Source: a virus
Reading direction: 5' to 3' (one strand)
DNA: 45,181 nucleotides
Virus record (IMG/VR): IMGVR_UViG_3300043256_000195
Span: 1 to 45,181 of that record
Position numbers and translations under genes: made by a program. The stretch's first letter is position 1, and each line of letters begins with the position of its first letter. Positions 34,394-43,810 of the stretch are shown one piece after another. The notes under the pieces are model-generated. The model searched no databases. It had not been told where the DNA came from and worked only from the letters and a program-made list of their open reading frames with translations.

Positions 34394-37300
34394 GCTCTAC
34401 CAGTTCCAGACTCTCGATGCACGTCAGAGGCACACTGACTACGTCACCCAGCGCGAGTTTCAGCGCAAACTGAGACTCGACGCCGTGTTCAAGCAGAGAA
34501 GTGACGAAATTAAGCTACAGACAGAAGAACAGACGGCGCGGAAACTGCAACTAGACCAGGTGAGTTCCGTCAGAACGCAGATCGAAGAACAGCGAGCGAG
34601 AAGGTTAGAGTTGAGCAGGCGCATCCCTGAAGAGGCGCGACCGACGCCGGAGACGACGGCTGCGCGTAGAGGATTAGTGTCTCCCGACCCCGCGCTCGGC
34701 AGAGTTAGAGAGCCAGGCATACCGTCGCTCGTCGAGGACGTATTCCGTCAGGTGGGAAGGGTGGCTGGTGGGCCTGGCTTAGAAGAAGCCTTCCTGCCTG
34801 AGAACGTTGGAGGGTTAGCTCCGCGTATCCCGACATCCTTGATAAGTGAAGAGAACCGCAACAGAGCGCGTTTCCAGGAACTCTTGGAAGAAACGCGCCA
34901 GAGCTTTCCGTCAGGGACACCCCCTGGCACAACCCATGAGAGCATCGCCCTTGATAGGTTAGAGAAGGAACTCCAGGACGAGCGAGCGGCCCGCATAACT
35001 GAGGCCAGGGTGAGCCGTACCCCTTTGCCACCAGGGGGGGCTATCGCCCCGATACCGACCGACAGGCCAGGATTGCTTGCTCAGGGCTTAGAGGCTCTTG
35101 AAGCGACTCCCGCCGGAGGCCCGTTCTTCCGCCAGCCTGGAACTGGTAAGACAGCGTTCGAGGAAGGTGCAGAGATTAGTCGCCCCGTGGTGCGAGCTGT
35201 GCAGCCTATCGTTGCCGAGCCGTTCGAGCAAGTAGAGGCAGCGGGTATCCCCGTCGTGTCGCCTGCTGCTGGTGGTGTCGCCACGGCTATTGAAAGCAAG
35301 ATCGTTGAGGATATAGCGACTGAGGTAATTAACCCCGCCGCACTTGTGCTAGTTGCACCTATCGTGATGCAGGGAACGCAAGGGCTTCGGGGCGCGGCGC
35401 TGGCGGCGCAGATGTCATCTAACCTCTTGGCCACGGGGCTAGAGCCTGCCCTAGTGCGCGGTACACTACGGGGCCTTACGGCCATCGGGGCACGGGGCGC
35501 TGCTGCGGCACGGACTCTACCGCAAGCTGTCCGCGAAACCCCTATCATCCAGCAGGCGCTAAGGGGTATTCGTGAAGCGCCGGCGGCTGGCGGCGGGCGG
35601 CTGGCTGGCATGGGCAATCTCGATGAGTTTGGCCTCATAAGAGCGTACAAATCCACTGATGACCTCACCCTACGCGATGAGATAGCTAGGGAGATTCAGC
35701 GCCGCGCTTCTAACCGCTTCACACACCCAGAAGAGGCACGGACGCTCCGCAAGTTCATGGAGAGCGCCGAGTTTAAGCCTGGCGCTACTAGGCCCGTAGA
35801 GCCTCCTCCATTACGAGATGCCGAACCGAGCATCCCTCAACCTCTTGGCGATGAGACGCCCCCGACTCCCCCATTACGTGGTGGGGGCGCTCTGGACGAC
35901 TTGGCGCGACAGGCGCAGGACTTCGACATTCACACAGCGAAGGCTGACCCTGGCCCGCCGCCGAAGGGGCCGCCGCAAGAGCCGCCTGCCCCGAAACGTC
36001 CCAGCCCCGACGACCCTGAGTTTGACGACATCTTGGATGCTGCCATCAAAGGCGAACTGCCTGACCAGGCGCTCATGCGCCGCCACCAGGGGGTTATCGA
36101 CGCCAGGGCATCGCAACTCGCCGTTGAGGTGACTGACAACAATAAGGAGTTGGTGAGGATTGGGCTGGGGCAGGACTTCCGTGGCTCAGTTGTAGCTAAG
36201 ACGGAAGGTTCATTTGACGAGCTGAACAGCCTCTTGCACAACCCTGGCGCGGTCGCCAGAGGCGAACGAGTAGTCCCCGACGAGTTGCGCCCCATCTATG
36301 ACAAGCTCCGCGCTCAGACCGACTGGGAGCAGGCGGCGCGTATTGACTTCGATCCCAACCAAGCGTTGGTAGAGGACTACTTCTTCCGTGGCTGGAAACC
36401 TCCAGAGGGGCTATTCACGGGAGTACAGAGAGGTTCGTTGGGCCGCAACCCTGCGTTCAAGCTCCCTAGAGTTGACGCCACTTATGACGAGATGTTCGAG
36501 GCGGGGTTTAGGCCGATGTTTGAGAACCCTGCTGAACAGGCGCGGCACTCGCAGCTTATGGGCATAAAATACCGGGAGCAGTCGCGGCTTATTGTGAAGA
36601 TGCAGGCTTCAGAGATAGCTCAACCCGTTAAGGGTGGGCCGATACCTGAAGGTTGGCGAGTGCCAGAAGTCGGGCCTGCGTTCCAGGGCAAGCCTTACGC
36701 TAACGGGGCTGATGTTGCTTACACGCGACAGTGGGCCGTACCCGACTCGATGGCGAATCGCCTGGAGAATATCTACGGCAAAATGCCCAGACTGGGGAAG
36801 GGTGAGATACTCGGCAAGACCGTAGACTTCCAGAAGATGGTTGACTTCCTGACCTTCGTTCCCAAACGGGCTAAGCTGGTGGGGTCTGTATTCCAGCACC
36901 TCGATTTCCTGAGCCGCTCCGGTTTTGGGGCATGGACGGGATTTGTGGATGCAATCAGGCGGGGCGACCCCGCTGCTGGGGTAGTCCACCTTGCGAAATG
37001 GCCCAAGAGTGCTGTAGAGATTGTCCACTCTACCTTCAGCCCTGGTGCCCGCGCCCGGTTGGCGAAGTTGGGTGTTGACCCCAAACCGCTGTGGAAAGAC
37101 CGCCAAATCTCCAACCTGATGCTGCGGGAAGAGGGATTGAGTCTTCGAGACCCAACTCTGGGGATTGACCTTGATGATGTTATCCGGCAGGTGAAACAGG
37201 AGCCCCGAATAGTCAAATTGGGTAAGGCTCCAATACGGGCGCTGGATGCCTTGGAACGCCAGTGGCGTCAAGGCCTGTTTCAAGGCACCTACCCCGCCGC

Positions 37301-39122
37301 CATTTTGTCTGACGTGAAGAACAACATCGGCCCCATGGTAATACGGCAACACCCAGAAGCGACCGACCGCCAACTGGCAGGGATGATCGCCAAGGCGACC
37401 AATAAACTTTACTCCGTCGTCCCTGAATCTCAGAGCGTCATTCAGAATAAGCAAGCTCGGTGGTTCCTCACGCGTTTCCTCTTCAGCCTGGGCGAGAACG
37501 AAGGATTGCTCAGGTCGTTCACGGGTGCGATTAAGGGAGAGAACGCGGCCCTTTTCCGAACGCGCTTGCTGGGAACGTATCTCGGCTTGATGATGCTCGC
37601 AAGCACTATCCACTTCGCCTCTACGGGAAAGCCACTCCCGCTGGACAGGTTCTCCCCGGTCTCGAAAGACAAATTCGGCCCGCTACCCTTTGGCTACAAC
37701 ACTGACTTTGCCGCCCCTACACTACCCATCAAGGGTAGGGGGGATGTAGAGGTCACGCTTGACCTCGTTATGCAGCAGGACACGATATTCCGCATCCTCG
37801 ATCCCAAGAGTTTCCTGAACGCCCGCTTCAGTGTGCCCGTCTCGACTCTCAGGAATCAAATAACGGGGACGGACTTCTTTGGCGCTCCTATCGACAAGGT
37901 AGGCCCAGGGGGGATATTCTCCCGCACGTCTCAGCTCGTGCAAGACATGTTCGCCCCTATCGGGGCTGGACAGGCGGGGCTGGAAATCTTCCGTAACAAT
38001 GTTGAGGAGTCCGAAGGGCTTATCACTCCAGGCGAAGGTCGGTTAGGCACGGCGGGCCTGGGTATTCAAGCGGGAGGCGTCAACCTACGAGCGGAGCGTA
38101 CCCCCGAACTCGTTGATCGGACTCGCGGCGAGGTGTTGAGGGACAGAGGAATCGAAGAGACCTACGAGGTGATAGCGTCCACCGACTTACCCCTCAAAGC
38201 TGAGATAGACGATGAAGTGGAGGAGCGCATCGGCGCGGAGTTAGAGATACGAGGAGAGACGGTCAAGATCAGGGGCCAGCAGACTCCCCAATCTGAGGGG
38301 TTCGAGGCGCTGGAGGCCACCCGCGAAAGGCAGCAAGTTGAGCAGTTGGCCGACGACACCAAGCTGAACTCTAACCAGTGGTCAGGCGACGTGTGGCGGG
38401 AGAAGTACGCTGATCGCCAGCGACAGTTCTTCGCCAGCAAGGAACAGATTAAAGAAGACTTCCAGATCACGTTTGATGACAGGAAGGCTCCTCCGAAATC
38501 TGTTAACGCGGCTATTGACGCCTACTTCGATGTCAACGTAGACGACTACGCCCAGAGGGACGGGACTATCGACTGGGACAGGTTCTTTGACGCCAGAGAC
38601 GACGCTCTCAAGCCTTTGTCGGCTTCGGATAAGAAGAGAGTAGTGGGGTGGCTCCGCAAGTTCGACACCCCGACTGTGACGGAGTTTCGCAAGGCGAAGG
38701 ACGTTGTGGACGAAGTGTTCGAGACACCGAAGTACATCGGTCTTTCCCTTGAGGAGGGCGAAGAGGTAGACCGCATCCTGTTCGAGATCGTCCCGAAAAT
38801 GCAGACGGCTCAACTGCGCCAAGGGGTAGAGCTAGAACGAGGGCAGGCGGTCATGGCCGCAATATCGTTCGTTCAAGACCCTGACGTGGCTAGGTTTTTG
38901 CTGACTAACTTTGGCCCACGTCTCAGTGTTCGCCGCCGTAGGCGGAGAGGTAGGACTGTAACCCTGGCAGCCCCGAACGTCGTGAATCCCGAACGTGACG
39001 AAATTCTAATTGAAAACCAAGACTTGCTAGCTCTCTTCTACCCCGACCTTCTGGCACGGCAACTCAGCCGCGAGCAGGAAGCGGGGCTAGGGGAGCAAGC
39101 GTTCGCTGCGGTGCAGCGTTAA
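34386..39122 (+). CDS. Giant 1578-aa virion protein (internal/ejection-protein candidate)
   Basis: ATG 34386. A charged coiled-coil start (about residues 1-80) leads to an Ala/Gly-rich hydrophobic segment near 315-370 (AALVLVAPIVMQG). A Pro-rich linker near 475-540 follows. A large central region (about 560-1150) includes a hydrophobic helix near 1060 (YLGLMMLASTIHFA). A charged C-terminal region has six consecutive arginines near 1516. Layout resembles large polyvalent or ejected internal virion proteins of podoviruses. I could not find RNA polymerase, transglycosylase or protease signatures by eye. Its place between portal and scaffold argues against a tape measure. Confidence 0.6.
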   Translation: MVKLYQFQTLDARQRHTDYVTQREFQRKLRLDAVFKQRSDEIKLQTEEQTARKLQLDQVSSVRTQIEEQRARRLELSRRIPEEARPTPETTAARRGLVSPDPALGRVREPGIPSLVEDVFRQVGRVAGGPGLEEAFLPENVGGLAPRIPTSLISEENRNRARFQELLEETRQSFPSGTPPGTTHESIALDRLEKELQDERAARITEARVSRTPLPPGGAIAPIPTDRPGLLAQGLEALEATPAGGPFFRQPGTGKTAFEEGAEISRPVVRAVQPIVAEPFEQVEAAGIPVVSPAAGGVATAIESKIVEDIATEVINPAALVLVAPIVMQGTQGLRGAALAAQMSSNLLATGLEPALVRGTLRGLTAIGARGAAAARTLPQAVRETPIIQQALRGIREAPAAGGGRLAGMGNLDEFGLIRAYKSTDDLTLRDEIAREIQRRASNRFTHPEEARTLRKFMESAEFKPGATRPVEPPPLRDAEPSIPQPLGDETPPTPPLRGGGALDDLARQAQDFDIHTAKADPGPPPKGPPQEPPAPKRPSPDDPEFDDILDAAIKGELPDQALMRRHQGVIDARASQLAVEVTDNNKELVRIGLGQDFRGSVVAKTEGSFDELNSLLHNPGAVARGERVVPDELRPIYDKLRAQTDWEQAARIDFDPNQALVEDYFFRGWKPPEGLFTGVQRGSLGRNPAFKLPRVDATYDEMFEAGFRPMFENPAEQARHSQLMGIKYREQSRLIVKMQASEIAQPVKGGPIPEGWRVPEVGPAFQGKPYANGADVAYTRQWAVPDSMANRLENIYGKMPRLGKGEILGKTVDFQKMVDFLTFVPKRAKLVGSVFQHLDFLSRSGFGAWTGFVDAIRRGDPAAGVVHLAKWPKSAVEIVHSTFSPGARARLAKLGVDPKPLWKDRQISNLMLREEGLSLRDPTLGIDLDDVIRQVKQEPRIVKLGKAPIRALDALERQWRQGLFQGTYPAAILSDVKNNIGPMVIRQHPEATDRQLAGMIAKATNKLYSVVPESQSVIQNKQARWFLTRFLFSLGENEGLLRSFTGAIKGENAALFRTRLLGTYLGLMMLASTIHFASTGKPLPLDRFSPVSKDKFGPLPFGYNTDFAAPTLPIKGRGDVEVTLDLVMQQDTIFRILDPKSFLNARFSVPVSTLRNQITGTDFFGAPIDKVGPGGIFSRTSQLVQDMFAPIGAGQAGLEIFRNNVEESEGLITPGEGRLGTAGLGIQAGGVNLRAERTPELVDRTRGEVLRDRGIEETYEVIASTDLPLKAEIDDEVEERIGAELEIRGETVKIRGQQTPQSEGFEALEATRERQQVEQLADDTKLNSNQWSGDVWREKYADRQRQFFASKEQIKEDFQITFDDRKAPPKSVNAAIDAYFDVNVDDYAQRDGTIDWDRFFDARDDALKPLSASDKKRVVGWLRKFDTPTVTEFRKAKDVVDEVFETPKYIGLSLEEGEEVDRILFEIVPKMQTAQLRQGVELERGQAVMAAISFVQDPDVARFLLTNFGPRLSVRRRRRRGRTVTLAAPNVVNPERDEILIENQDLLALFYPDLLARQLSREQEAGLGEQAFAAVQR

Positions 39123-39196
39123 ATTCGGCCAGTGAGCACATACATGAGCATCATTGCCAGGATAAGCGCCCCGAAGAGTGAAATAAGAGTTCGCAC
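39119..39196 (-). CDS. Possible 25-aa minus-strand membrane micropeptide
   Basis: The minus-strand GTG at 39196 follows GGAGGACTAC. The 25 residues are one hydrophobic helix (LISLFGALILAMMLMYVL) after an Arg, ending GRI. Its stop overlaps the giant gene's stop, the same convergent layout as the lipoprotein at 4764-5168. It is very short, so it could be chance, but the ribosome site and pure membrane character are suggestive. Confidence 0.35.
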   Translation of the reverse strand: MRTLISLFGALILAMMLMYVLTGRI

Positions 39197-39225
39197 GTAG
39201 TCCTCCAGGCAATCTATTTTATCAT

Positions 39226-39244
39226 GGCCCGTCAAGGGCCTTTT
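39226..39244 (+). terminator. Intrinsic terminator after the giant gene
   Basis: GGCCC (39226-39230), loop GTCAA, GGGCC (39236-39240), then TTTT. A compact + strand terminator just upstream of the next gene's ribosome site (GGGAGAAAGAAG). Either transcription re-initiates for the scaffold/capsid block, or partial termination sets its level. Confidence 0.6.
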
Positions 39245-39261
39245 CTATTGGGAGAAAGAAG

Positions 39262-40908
39262 ATGCCACTACCAGGAGAAACGGGAGTCTCAGAGACGGGT
39301 GCGCTGATTGTGGGCGGGCGCACTACGCCTACTACCCTCCCAGAAGGCATTGATGGCGTCCCGATCATCGTCAACGGCCAGATCATCGGCTGGAACATCG
39401 GCGGCGAGTTCTTTACCCAGGCAGAGGTTGATTCCCTCATCGCCACAGGGAGCTTCCCCAAAGACCCTGCGACTGGTGGCGCGGCCCCGTCCTTCACCTC
39501 TACGCAGGCAGGGCTACAGCAGCAATTCACGAACGACCAGGCCCTACTAGCCCAGCGGCATGAGAATGAACTAGCGCAGCTCAACGCGCAACTCGCTAGC
39601 GCCTCCGGCATTAACGCCGCCAACATCCAGGCCCAGATCGACCTGGAGAACCTGAGACACGAGAACGACCTCGCGGAGATGGCTCTACAGTTCGAGAACC
39701 AGCTAAAGCAGACCACCCTCGGCGAGATTGGAGCCACAACCAGAACCCTTATTCAGGAGAAGGGCCAGGAGAGAGCGCGGCAGACAGAACTCGCAGGTAG
39801 GGACATCTTCAAGTTCACGGCCAATCTCAGGGGTCGTGCCGTCGGTTCCGCCCCAACTCCTATAGACATATTCAAGCAACAAGGGGCAGAGTTCATCAAT
39901 CGACCCCTACCCCAGGTTGACCCGAACGCTCCTCTCTCGGAGTTGCAGGCCGGATTGAGCGCCCTACAGAAACTAGAAGCCCCTCAAGGACAGGGAATAT
40001 TCGGGCTAGCTCACGGCGGGACGATCCAGATGGAGAGAGGGTCGGACGGTGCGTTCTCACAGAAGCGGGCGTTTTTCGTGGGCGAGAACCCTGACGGGAC
40101 GATTAACGACACGACCGAGATTCTGATTACCGGCGGGGGAAAGACGGAAGTTATCCCCCTTTCAGGTGGCGCTCAAGGCGGATTGGACATCCCTAATCTC
40201 GGCGGGTTTCCCGACTTACTAGACTTCCTGAGACGGAGTACGGGCTTAACAGCCCCATCCTTCTTCGACACGCCTGGAATAGACCGTATCGATGTGCGTG
40301 CCCCACTACTACGGCAGGATGCGGCGCGTCTAGGAGCTTTCCAGCGAGCGCCAGGGTCGCTGCTTGTGGGCGCGGAGAACTTCGGCGAGCCACGTTCGGG
40401 GCCGGTGTTCGTGGTGGACGAAAGTGGGAAGATTAGGCCCTTCACTAACAACCCTATCTTCCAGCAATCCGGTTTCCGTGGCGAGGACGTGCGGACGATT
40501 CCCTTCCACCAGCTCTCTCGCTTCCAGAAGGGGCCAGCCATCTCGAATGAGCCGTTCAGCCTTCCAGAGCGCGGGCCTGGGCCGTTACCTGAGTTCCAGG
40601 CGTTCGGGGAGCCGCTGAACATCTTACAGGGACTCTTTGATATAGCGAGGATCAACCCCGACTTCTCCAGAGCGGACGCGGCGAACCTTGCCAACCGGAT
40701 AGGGTTTCTCCCCGCACCAGCCAAGATAGCCCAACAGATCGGGATAGGCGGGGTGAACCTGGACGACGCTGAGATCGCGGGACTCATATCGCTGTACGGA
40801 CTAGCGGGAGTGCCAATGGAGACCATCTTCCGACAAGTAGAGGCCGCGACTCCAACGGGTCGCTTTAGCAGGCCACAAAGAATCGGGTTCCAAGGGGCTA
40901 GACTCTAG
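39262..40908 (+). CDS. 548-aa virion protein with coiled coil
   Basis: ATG 39262 follows GGGAGAAAGAAG. Residues about 80-155 form a strong coiled coil (QQQFTNDQALLAQRHENELAQ, then NLRHENDLAEMALQFENQLKQ). The rest is Gly/Pro-rich and mixed. It lies between the giant protein and the scaffold, so it may be a second internal/ejection protein or a tail-vertex component. Followed by a UUCG-capped terminator. No catalytic signature recognised. Confidence 0.6.
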   Translation: MPLPGETGVSETGALIVGGRTTPTTLPEGIDGVPIIVNGQIIGWNIGGEFFTQAEVDSLIATGSFPKDPATGGAAPSFTSTQAGLQQQFTNDQALLAQRHENELAQLNAQLASASGINAANIQAQIDLENLRHENDLAEMALQFENQLKQTTLGEIGATTRTLIQEKGQERARQTELAGRDIFKFTANLRGRAVGSAPTPIDIFKQQGAEFINRPLPQVDPNAPLSELQAGLSALQKLEAPQGQGIFGLAHGGTIQMERGSDGAFSQKRAFFVGENPDGTINDTTEILITGGGKTEVIPLSGGAQGGLDIPNLGGFPDLLDFLRRSTGLTAPSFFDTPGIDRIDVRAPLLRQDAARLGAFQRAPGSLLVGAENFGEPRSGPVFVVDESGKIRPFTNNPIFQQSGFRGEDVRTIPFHQLSRFQKGPAISNEPFSLPERGPGPLPEFQAFGEPLNILQGLFDIARINPDFSRADAANLANRIGFLPAPAKIAQQIGIGGVNLDDAEIAGLISLYGLAGVPMETIFRQVEAATPTGRFSRPQRIGFQGARL

Positions 40909-40926
40909 TCCCATTTCAACATGGAC

Positions 40927-40947
40927 GCCCCGCTTCGGCGGGGCTTT
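40927..40947 (+). terminator. UUCG-tetraloop intrinsic terminator
   Basis: GCCCCGC (40927-40933), loop TTCG, GCGGGGC (40938-40944), then TTTCTG. This is a classic efficient terminator for the + strand, between the 548-residue gene and the scaffold gene. Confidence 0.8.
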
Positions 40948-40965
40948 CTGATTTAGGAGGCGAAT

Positions 40966-41772
40966 ATGCCAGAAGATACACCGACTCTTGCTCCACCAGA
41001 GACGCCGATTCCGACAGAGGCACCCGTCCCCGAGACGGCAACGCCAGTATCGCCGGAACCCGCAGCGCAAGCCGAGGGCGTCGAGGAGAGCGTAGAGCCA
41101 ACGGTAGCATGGGCCGACACCCCTGACATCGATGGCCTGTTCGAGATCGAAGAGGTCAAGACAAGACACACGGAGGGGGTACAGGAGGCTCACGACCAAG
41201 CCTACTCAGAGATTCAGGGCCACATGCAGCCCGCTGTTCAGGCCAACAAGCAGACCCTCGACCAGATCAACGCAGCAACCGAGTCGATTAGAACCACACT
41301 TGACCGAGCCGCCGAGGATGGTGCGCTGGACAAGAGAGCGGTAGAAGACCTGCTACGGACACACCGTAGCGAGTTCGCCGCACTCAACCAGCAATACCAG
41401 ACCATAGGCTACTGGGAGGGTGTGAAACAGTACATCACTTCGTTGCTTGGCGATGCCGCCCCGAAGTTCCTAACCCGTATGGAGCGGATGCAGCAGAACG
41501 TCCCCGATCCGATGTTCTCTTCTGACATACAGAAGAATCTGCGAGCGCAGGGACACAAGGCTGGCTACGACGAGGGTTACAAGAAGGGCCTCCAAGAGAA
41601 TCGCGGCGCTGCCTCTGAGAGTAAGAAACTGGAAGACCGCAAGGGCAAGGGGGCGAACCTAACCCCAGGCAGTCCTGCGGGCGGGCGTAGTGATTCAGAG
41701 CGTTTGCTCGACCGCAGGACCCCAATATCGGAACTCAAAGAAATACGTGCTCGCCAGCAGGCGAGCAGATAG
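40966..41772 (+). CDS. Scaffolding protein
   Basis: ATG 40966 follows AGGAGGCGAAT. Of 268 residues, the first about 55 are Pro/Glu/Thr-rich and disordered. Then come long acidic and mixed helices (EVKTRHTEGVQEAHDQAYSE, TESIRTTLDRAAED) and a basic C-terminal end (KAGYDEGYKKGLQ, SKKLEDRKGKG, ELKEIRARQQ) that could bind the capsid interior. Such an acidic coiled protein with basic tail immediately before the capsid gene is the standard procapsid scaffold. No protease motif. Confidence 0.78.
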   Translation: MPEDTPTLAPPETPIPTEAPVPETATPVSPEPAAQAEGVEESVEPTVAWADTPDIDGLFEIEEVKTRHTEGVQEAHDQAYSEIQGHMQPAVQANKQTLDQINAATESIRTTLDRAAEDGALDKRAVEDLLRTHRSEFAALNQQYQTIGYWEGVKQYITSLLGDAAPKFLTRMERMQQNVPDPMFSSDIQKNLRAQGHKAGYDEGYKKGLQENRGAASESKKLEDRKGKGANLTPGSPAGGRSDSERLLDRRTPISELKEIRARQQASR

Positions 41773-41782
41773 GAGATAAACC

Positions 41783-42667
41783 ATGGCTGGAGAGACCACA
41801 ACTGGGAGTCTCAGTGACGCACTACCAGAGGTCGTTTCGGACGCCCGTATCAAGAGAGAGTATGAGGGCTCCTGGCGGCGAACCTGCGACATTAGGCAGC
41901 AGGAAGAGGGCACGGGTCTGAACTGGACAGAGTTTACTCTGGATCAGCTCTCACGGCAGGCGATCACAGAGACGGCTGATAACCGCAACTTCCAACAGCT
42001 TACAGGCTCGCTTCAGGCAATCGAGCCGACGATGAACCAAATCCTTATCAAGATCACAGACAGGACATATCGGAAGCTCGCCAAGATTGTAAGCAGCAAG
42101 TTCGGGGGCCTGGCTGGAAACGCGATGAACCGGGGCGACGATGAGGACTATCTTGCGACGTTCTCAACCTTCGCCACCACGAACTCACCGGGCGCGGGTA
42201 ACCCGATGGCCTTTGGTTACATAGCTTCAGCCGTAACCAACATTCAGGGCAACACAACGGAGCCCAGCATGGCTGAGGTTTTCAGTGTCCTGCACCCGTT
42301 CCAGAAGAAGGACATTCAGGATGAAGTCCTGGCTGGGGTTGGCACCTACACCATTCCTGTGGGCATGACAGCGGACACGTTCCGTAAGGGCTTCTCGGGC
42401 ACAGTGGCGGGCTCCAACCTGTTTACGGACGGGAACATCACCATTGACGCGTTGAGTGACGCTAACGGTGCTACACACTCTCGTGAGGGTGTCATCGCCG
42501 CTATCGGCATGGACATCAAGCATGAGGCAGACCGTGACATCTACTTCGGTGGTGGCGCGGACGTGATCTCGCTCACCAATGAGCTTGCTTTTGCAGAGCG
42601 CAAGAGCAGCGGAACCCAGGTCTGGGCATATCGGCACCTTTCGGACGCTACACAGCCCACGAGTTAG
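41783..42667 (+). CDS. Major capsid protein (HK97-fold candidate)
   Basis: ATG 41783 follows AGGAGATAAACC. It is 294 residues, in the normal size range after a scaffold gene. An N-terminal acidic arm (about 1-40) is followed by a long spine-like helix region (LSRQAITETADNRNFQQLT, then RTYRKLAKIVSSK). A central beta-rich P/A-domain-like part follows (TEPSMAEVFSVLHPFQKKDI, TYTIPVGMTADTFRKGFSG, NLFTDGNITIDA). The end ...FAERKSSGTQVWAYRHLSDATQPT is typical of an HK97-fold surface. Assignment is by position, size and pattern. Confidence 0.8.
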   Translation: MAGETTTGSLSDALPEVVSDARIKREYEGSWRRTCDIRQQEEGTGLNWTEFTLDQLSRQAITETADNRNFQQLTGSLQAIEPTMNQILIKITDRTYRKLAKIVSSKFGGLAGNAMNRGDDEDYLATFSTFATTNSPGAGNPMAFGYIASAVTNIQGNTTEPSMAEVFSVLHPFQKKDIQDEVLAGVGTYTIPVGMTADTFRKGFSGTVAGSNLFTDGNITIDALSDANGATHSREGVIAAIGMDIKHEADRDIYFGGGADVISLTNELAFAERKSSGTQVWAYRHLSDATQPTS

Positions 42668-42669
42668 TC

Positions 42670-42924
42670 ATGGATCATCAGGATATCGTTGATCTGATCT
42701 CGGCGGGCAAGTTCGAGAAAGCCGAGGAACTATTCCGCGAGAGAGACCGCAGGAGCGGCGTCTCGGGGCACGACGCCCAAATCATGCAGGCGGTGGAAAA
42801 GAAGGTTCGCGCAAGGCTGGCAGCCGAGCCTGTAGTGAAGACCCCGCCACTCCCAAAAGTCGCCAAGAAGGCGAAGAAACCCAGTAAGACTCCGGGCAGG
42901 AAGTCACGGAGAAAGGAAAAGTAA
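42670..42924 (+). CDS. 84-aa protein with basic tail
   Basis: ATG 42670 just after the capsid gene. An acidic helical start (IVDLISAGKFEKAEELFRERD) and a Lys/Pro/Ala-rich tail (KKAKKPSKTPGRKSRRKEK) give a bipolar small head protein, plausibly a DNA-binding or capsid-interior factor. The stop abuts the next ATG. Confidence 0.65.
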   Translation: MDHQDIVDLISAGKFEKAEELFRERDRRSGVSGHDAQIMQAVEKKVRARLAAEPVVKTPPLPKVAKKAKKPSKTPGRKSRRKEK

Positions 42925-43725
42925 ATGACTATCCAAAGCGATTATGGCCGAATTGGAACGTTCGAGGACTTCGGTGGCTTCGAGACCTCACAGTCGATCT
43001 CCGACGCGACCGTTGTTCGCGTCAAAGACCTGGCTCTCGTCGCTGTCAGCGGCAATACTACATACGTCAACACCGTTGACGAATCTGGCGGCGTGGCATC
43101 CTTCGTACCAGCGGCTGCTAATGCCGCTGATGGCATTGCCATCTACGGCGCACCATCAATTCCATCTAGCAACGGTACCCTACAGATGGAGGCGAGGTTC
43201 AAGGGCTCAATAGCCACTGACCTTCGCGTGTTCTGTGGGTGGCAGGAGACGGTCTCGGCGGCAGAGCCGATCAACCCGTTCACTTTGAGCGGCACGACCC
43301 TGACATCGAACAACGGCGGCAACGTGGTCGGCTTCTATACCGACACGTCAGCCGACACGGACGACTACAGGTTCCACGCCTCGCTGGACGGAACAGAGTT
43401 GACCACCGCCGCGCTGGGCTCGTCCATTGACGGCTCGACCACGCTGGGGGCGCTGGGCATCCGGGCCGTTGCCACCATTACAGCCAACTCGTGGGTTGTC
43501 GTCCGTGTCGAGATCAACGTGGCCGGTGGGGCCGAGGGTTGGTGTGGTGCGATTGGCATGGCCGACCAGAACGGCCTGTCACCGATTGCCCGCATGAACT
43601 CGGGCTCTCTCGACGCGGACGCGCTGTACTTCCCGATGCTCCAGCTCCTCGCTGCCTCGACAGGGACTCCCACTTTCAAGGTTGACTACTTCGCCTGGAA
43701 GGGCAGCCGCGACTGGAACTTCTAA
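42925..43725 (+). CDS. Capsid decoration-like protein (266 aa)
   Basis: ATG 42925. An all-beta sequence with regular strands (VVRVKDLALVAVSGNTTYV, LQMEARFKGSIATDLRVFCGW, WVVVRVEINVAGG, TFKVDYFAW) fits a jelly-roll or concanavalin-like sandwich. It is located directly after capsid genes, so a head decoration or vertex protein is likely. The strand pattern is similar in style to other beta proteins in the fibre block. Confidence 0.65.
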   Translation: MTIQSDYGRIGTFEDFGGFETSQSISDATVVRVKDLALVAVSGNTTYVNTVDESGGVASFVPAAANAADGIAIYGAPSIPSSNGTLQMEARFKGSIATDLRVFCGWQETVSAAEPINPFTLSGTTLTSNNGGNVVGFYTDTSADTDDYRFHASLDGTELTTAALGSSIDGSTTLGALGIRAVATITANSWVVVRVEINVAGGAEGWCGAIGMADQNGLSPIARMNSGSLDADALYFPMLQLLAASTGTPTFKVDYFAWKGSRDWNF

Positions 43726-43739
43726 ATAGCGGGGCTTTC

Positions 43740-43766
43740 GGTGGGTGCGCCCGTAAAGCACCCACC
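43740..43766 (+). terminator. Strong hairpin after the decoration gene
   Basis: GGTGGGTGC (43740-43748), 9-nt loop and GCACCCACC (43758-43766) form a perfect 9-bp stem, followed only by a short ACCTTTAG. Likely an attenuating terminator or mRNA-stabilising hairpin before the beta-helix gene. Confidence 0.5.
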
Positions 43767-43810
43767 ACCTTTAGTTCAGGTGCGGCCCCTGTCGCACTAG
43801 AGGAGATGAA

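Noticed and set aside
36609-37613. 334-codon minus-strand open frame opposite the giant gene
   Set aside because: Antisense shadow of strongly biased codons in the 1578-residue gene; no ribosome site and no recognisable domain.
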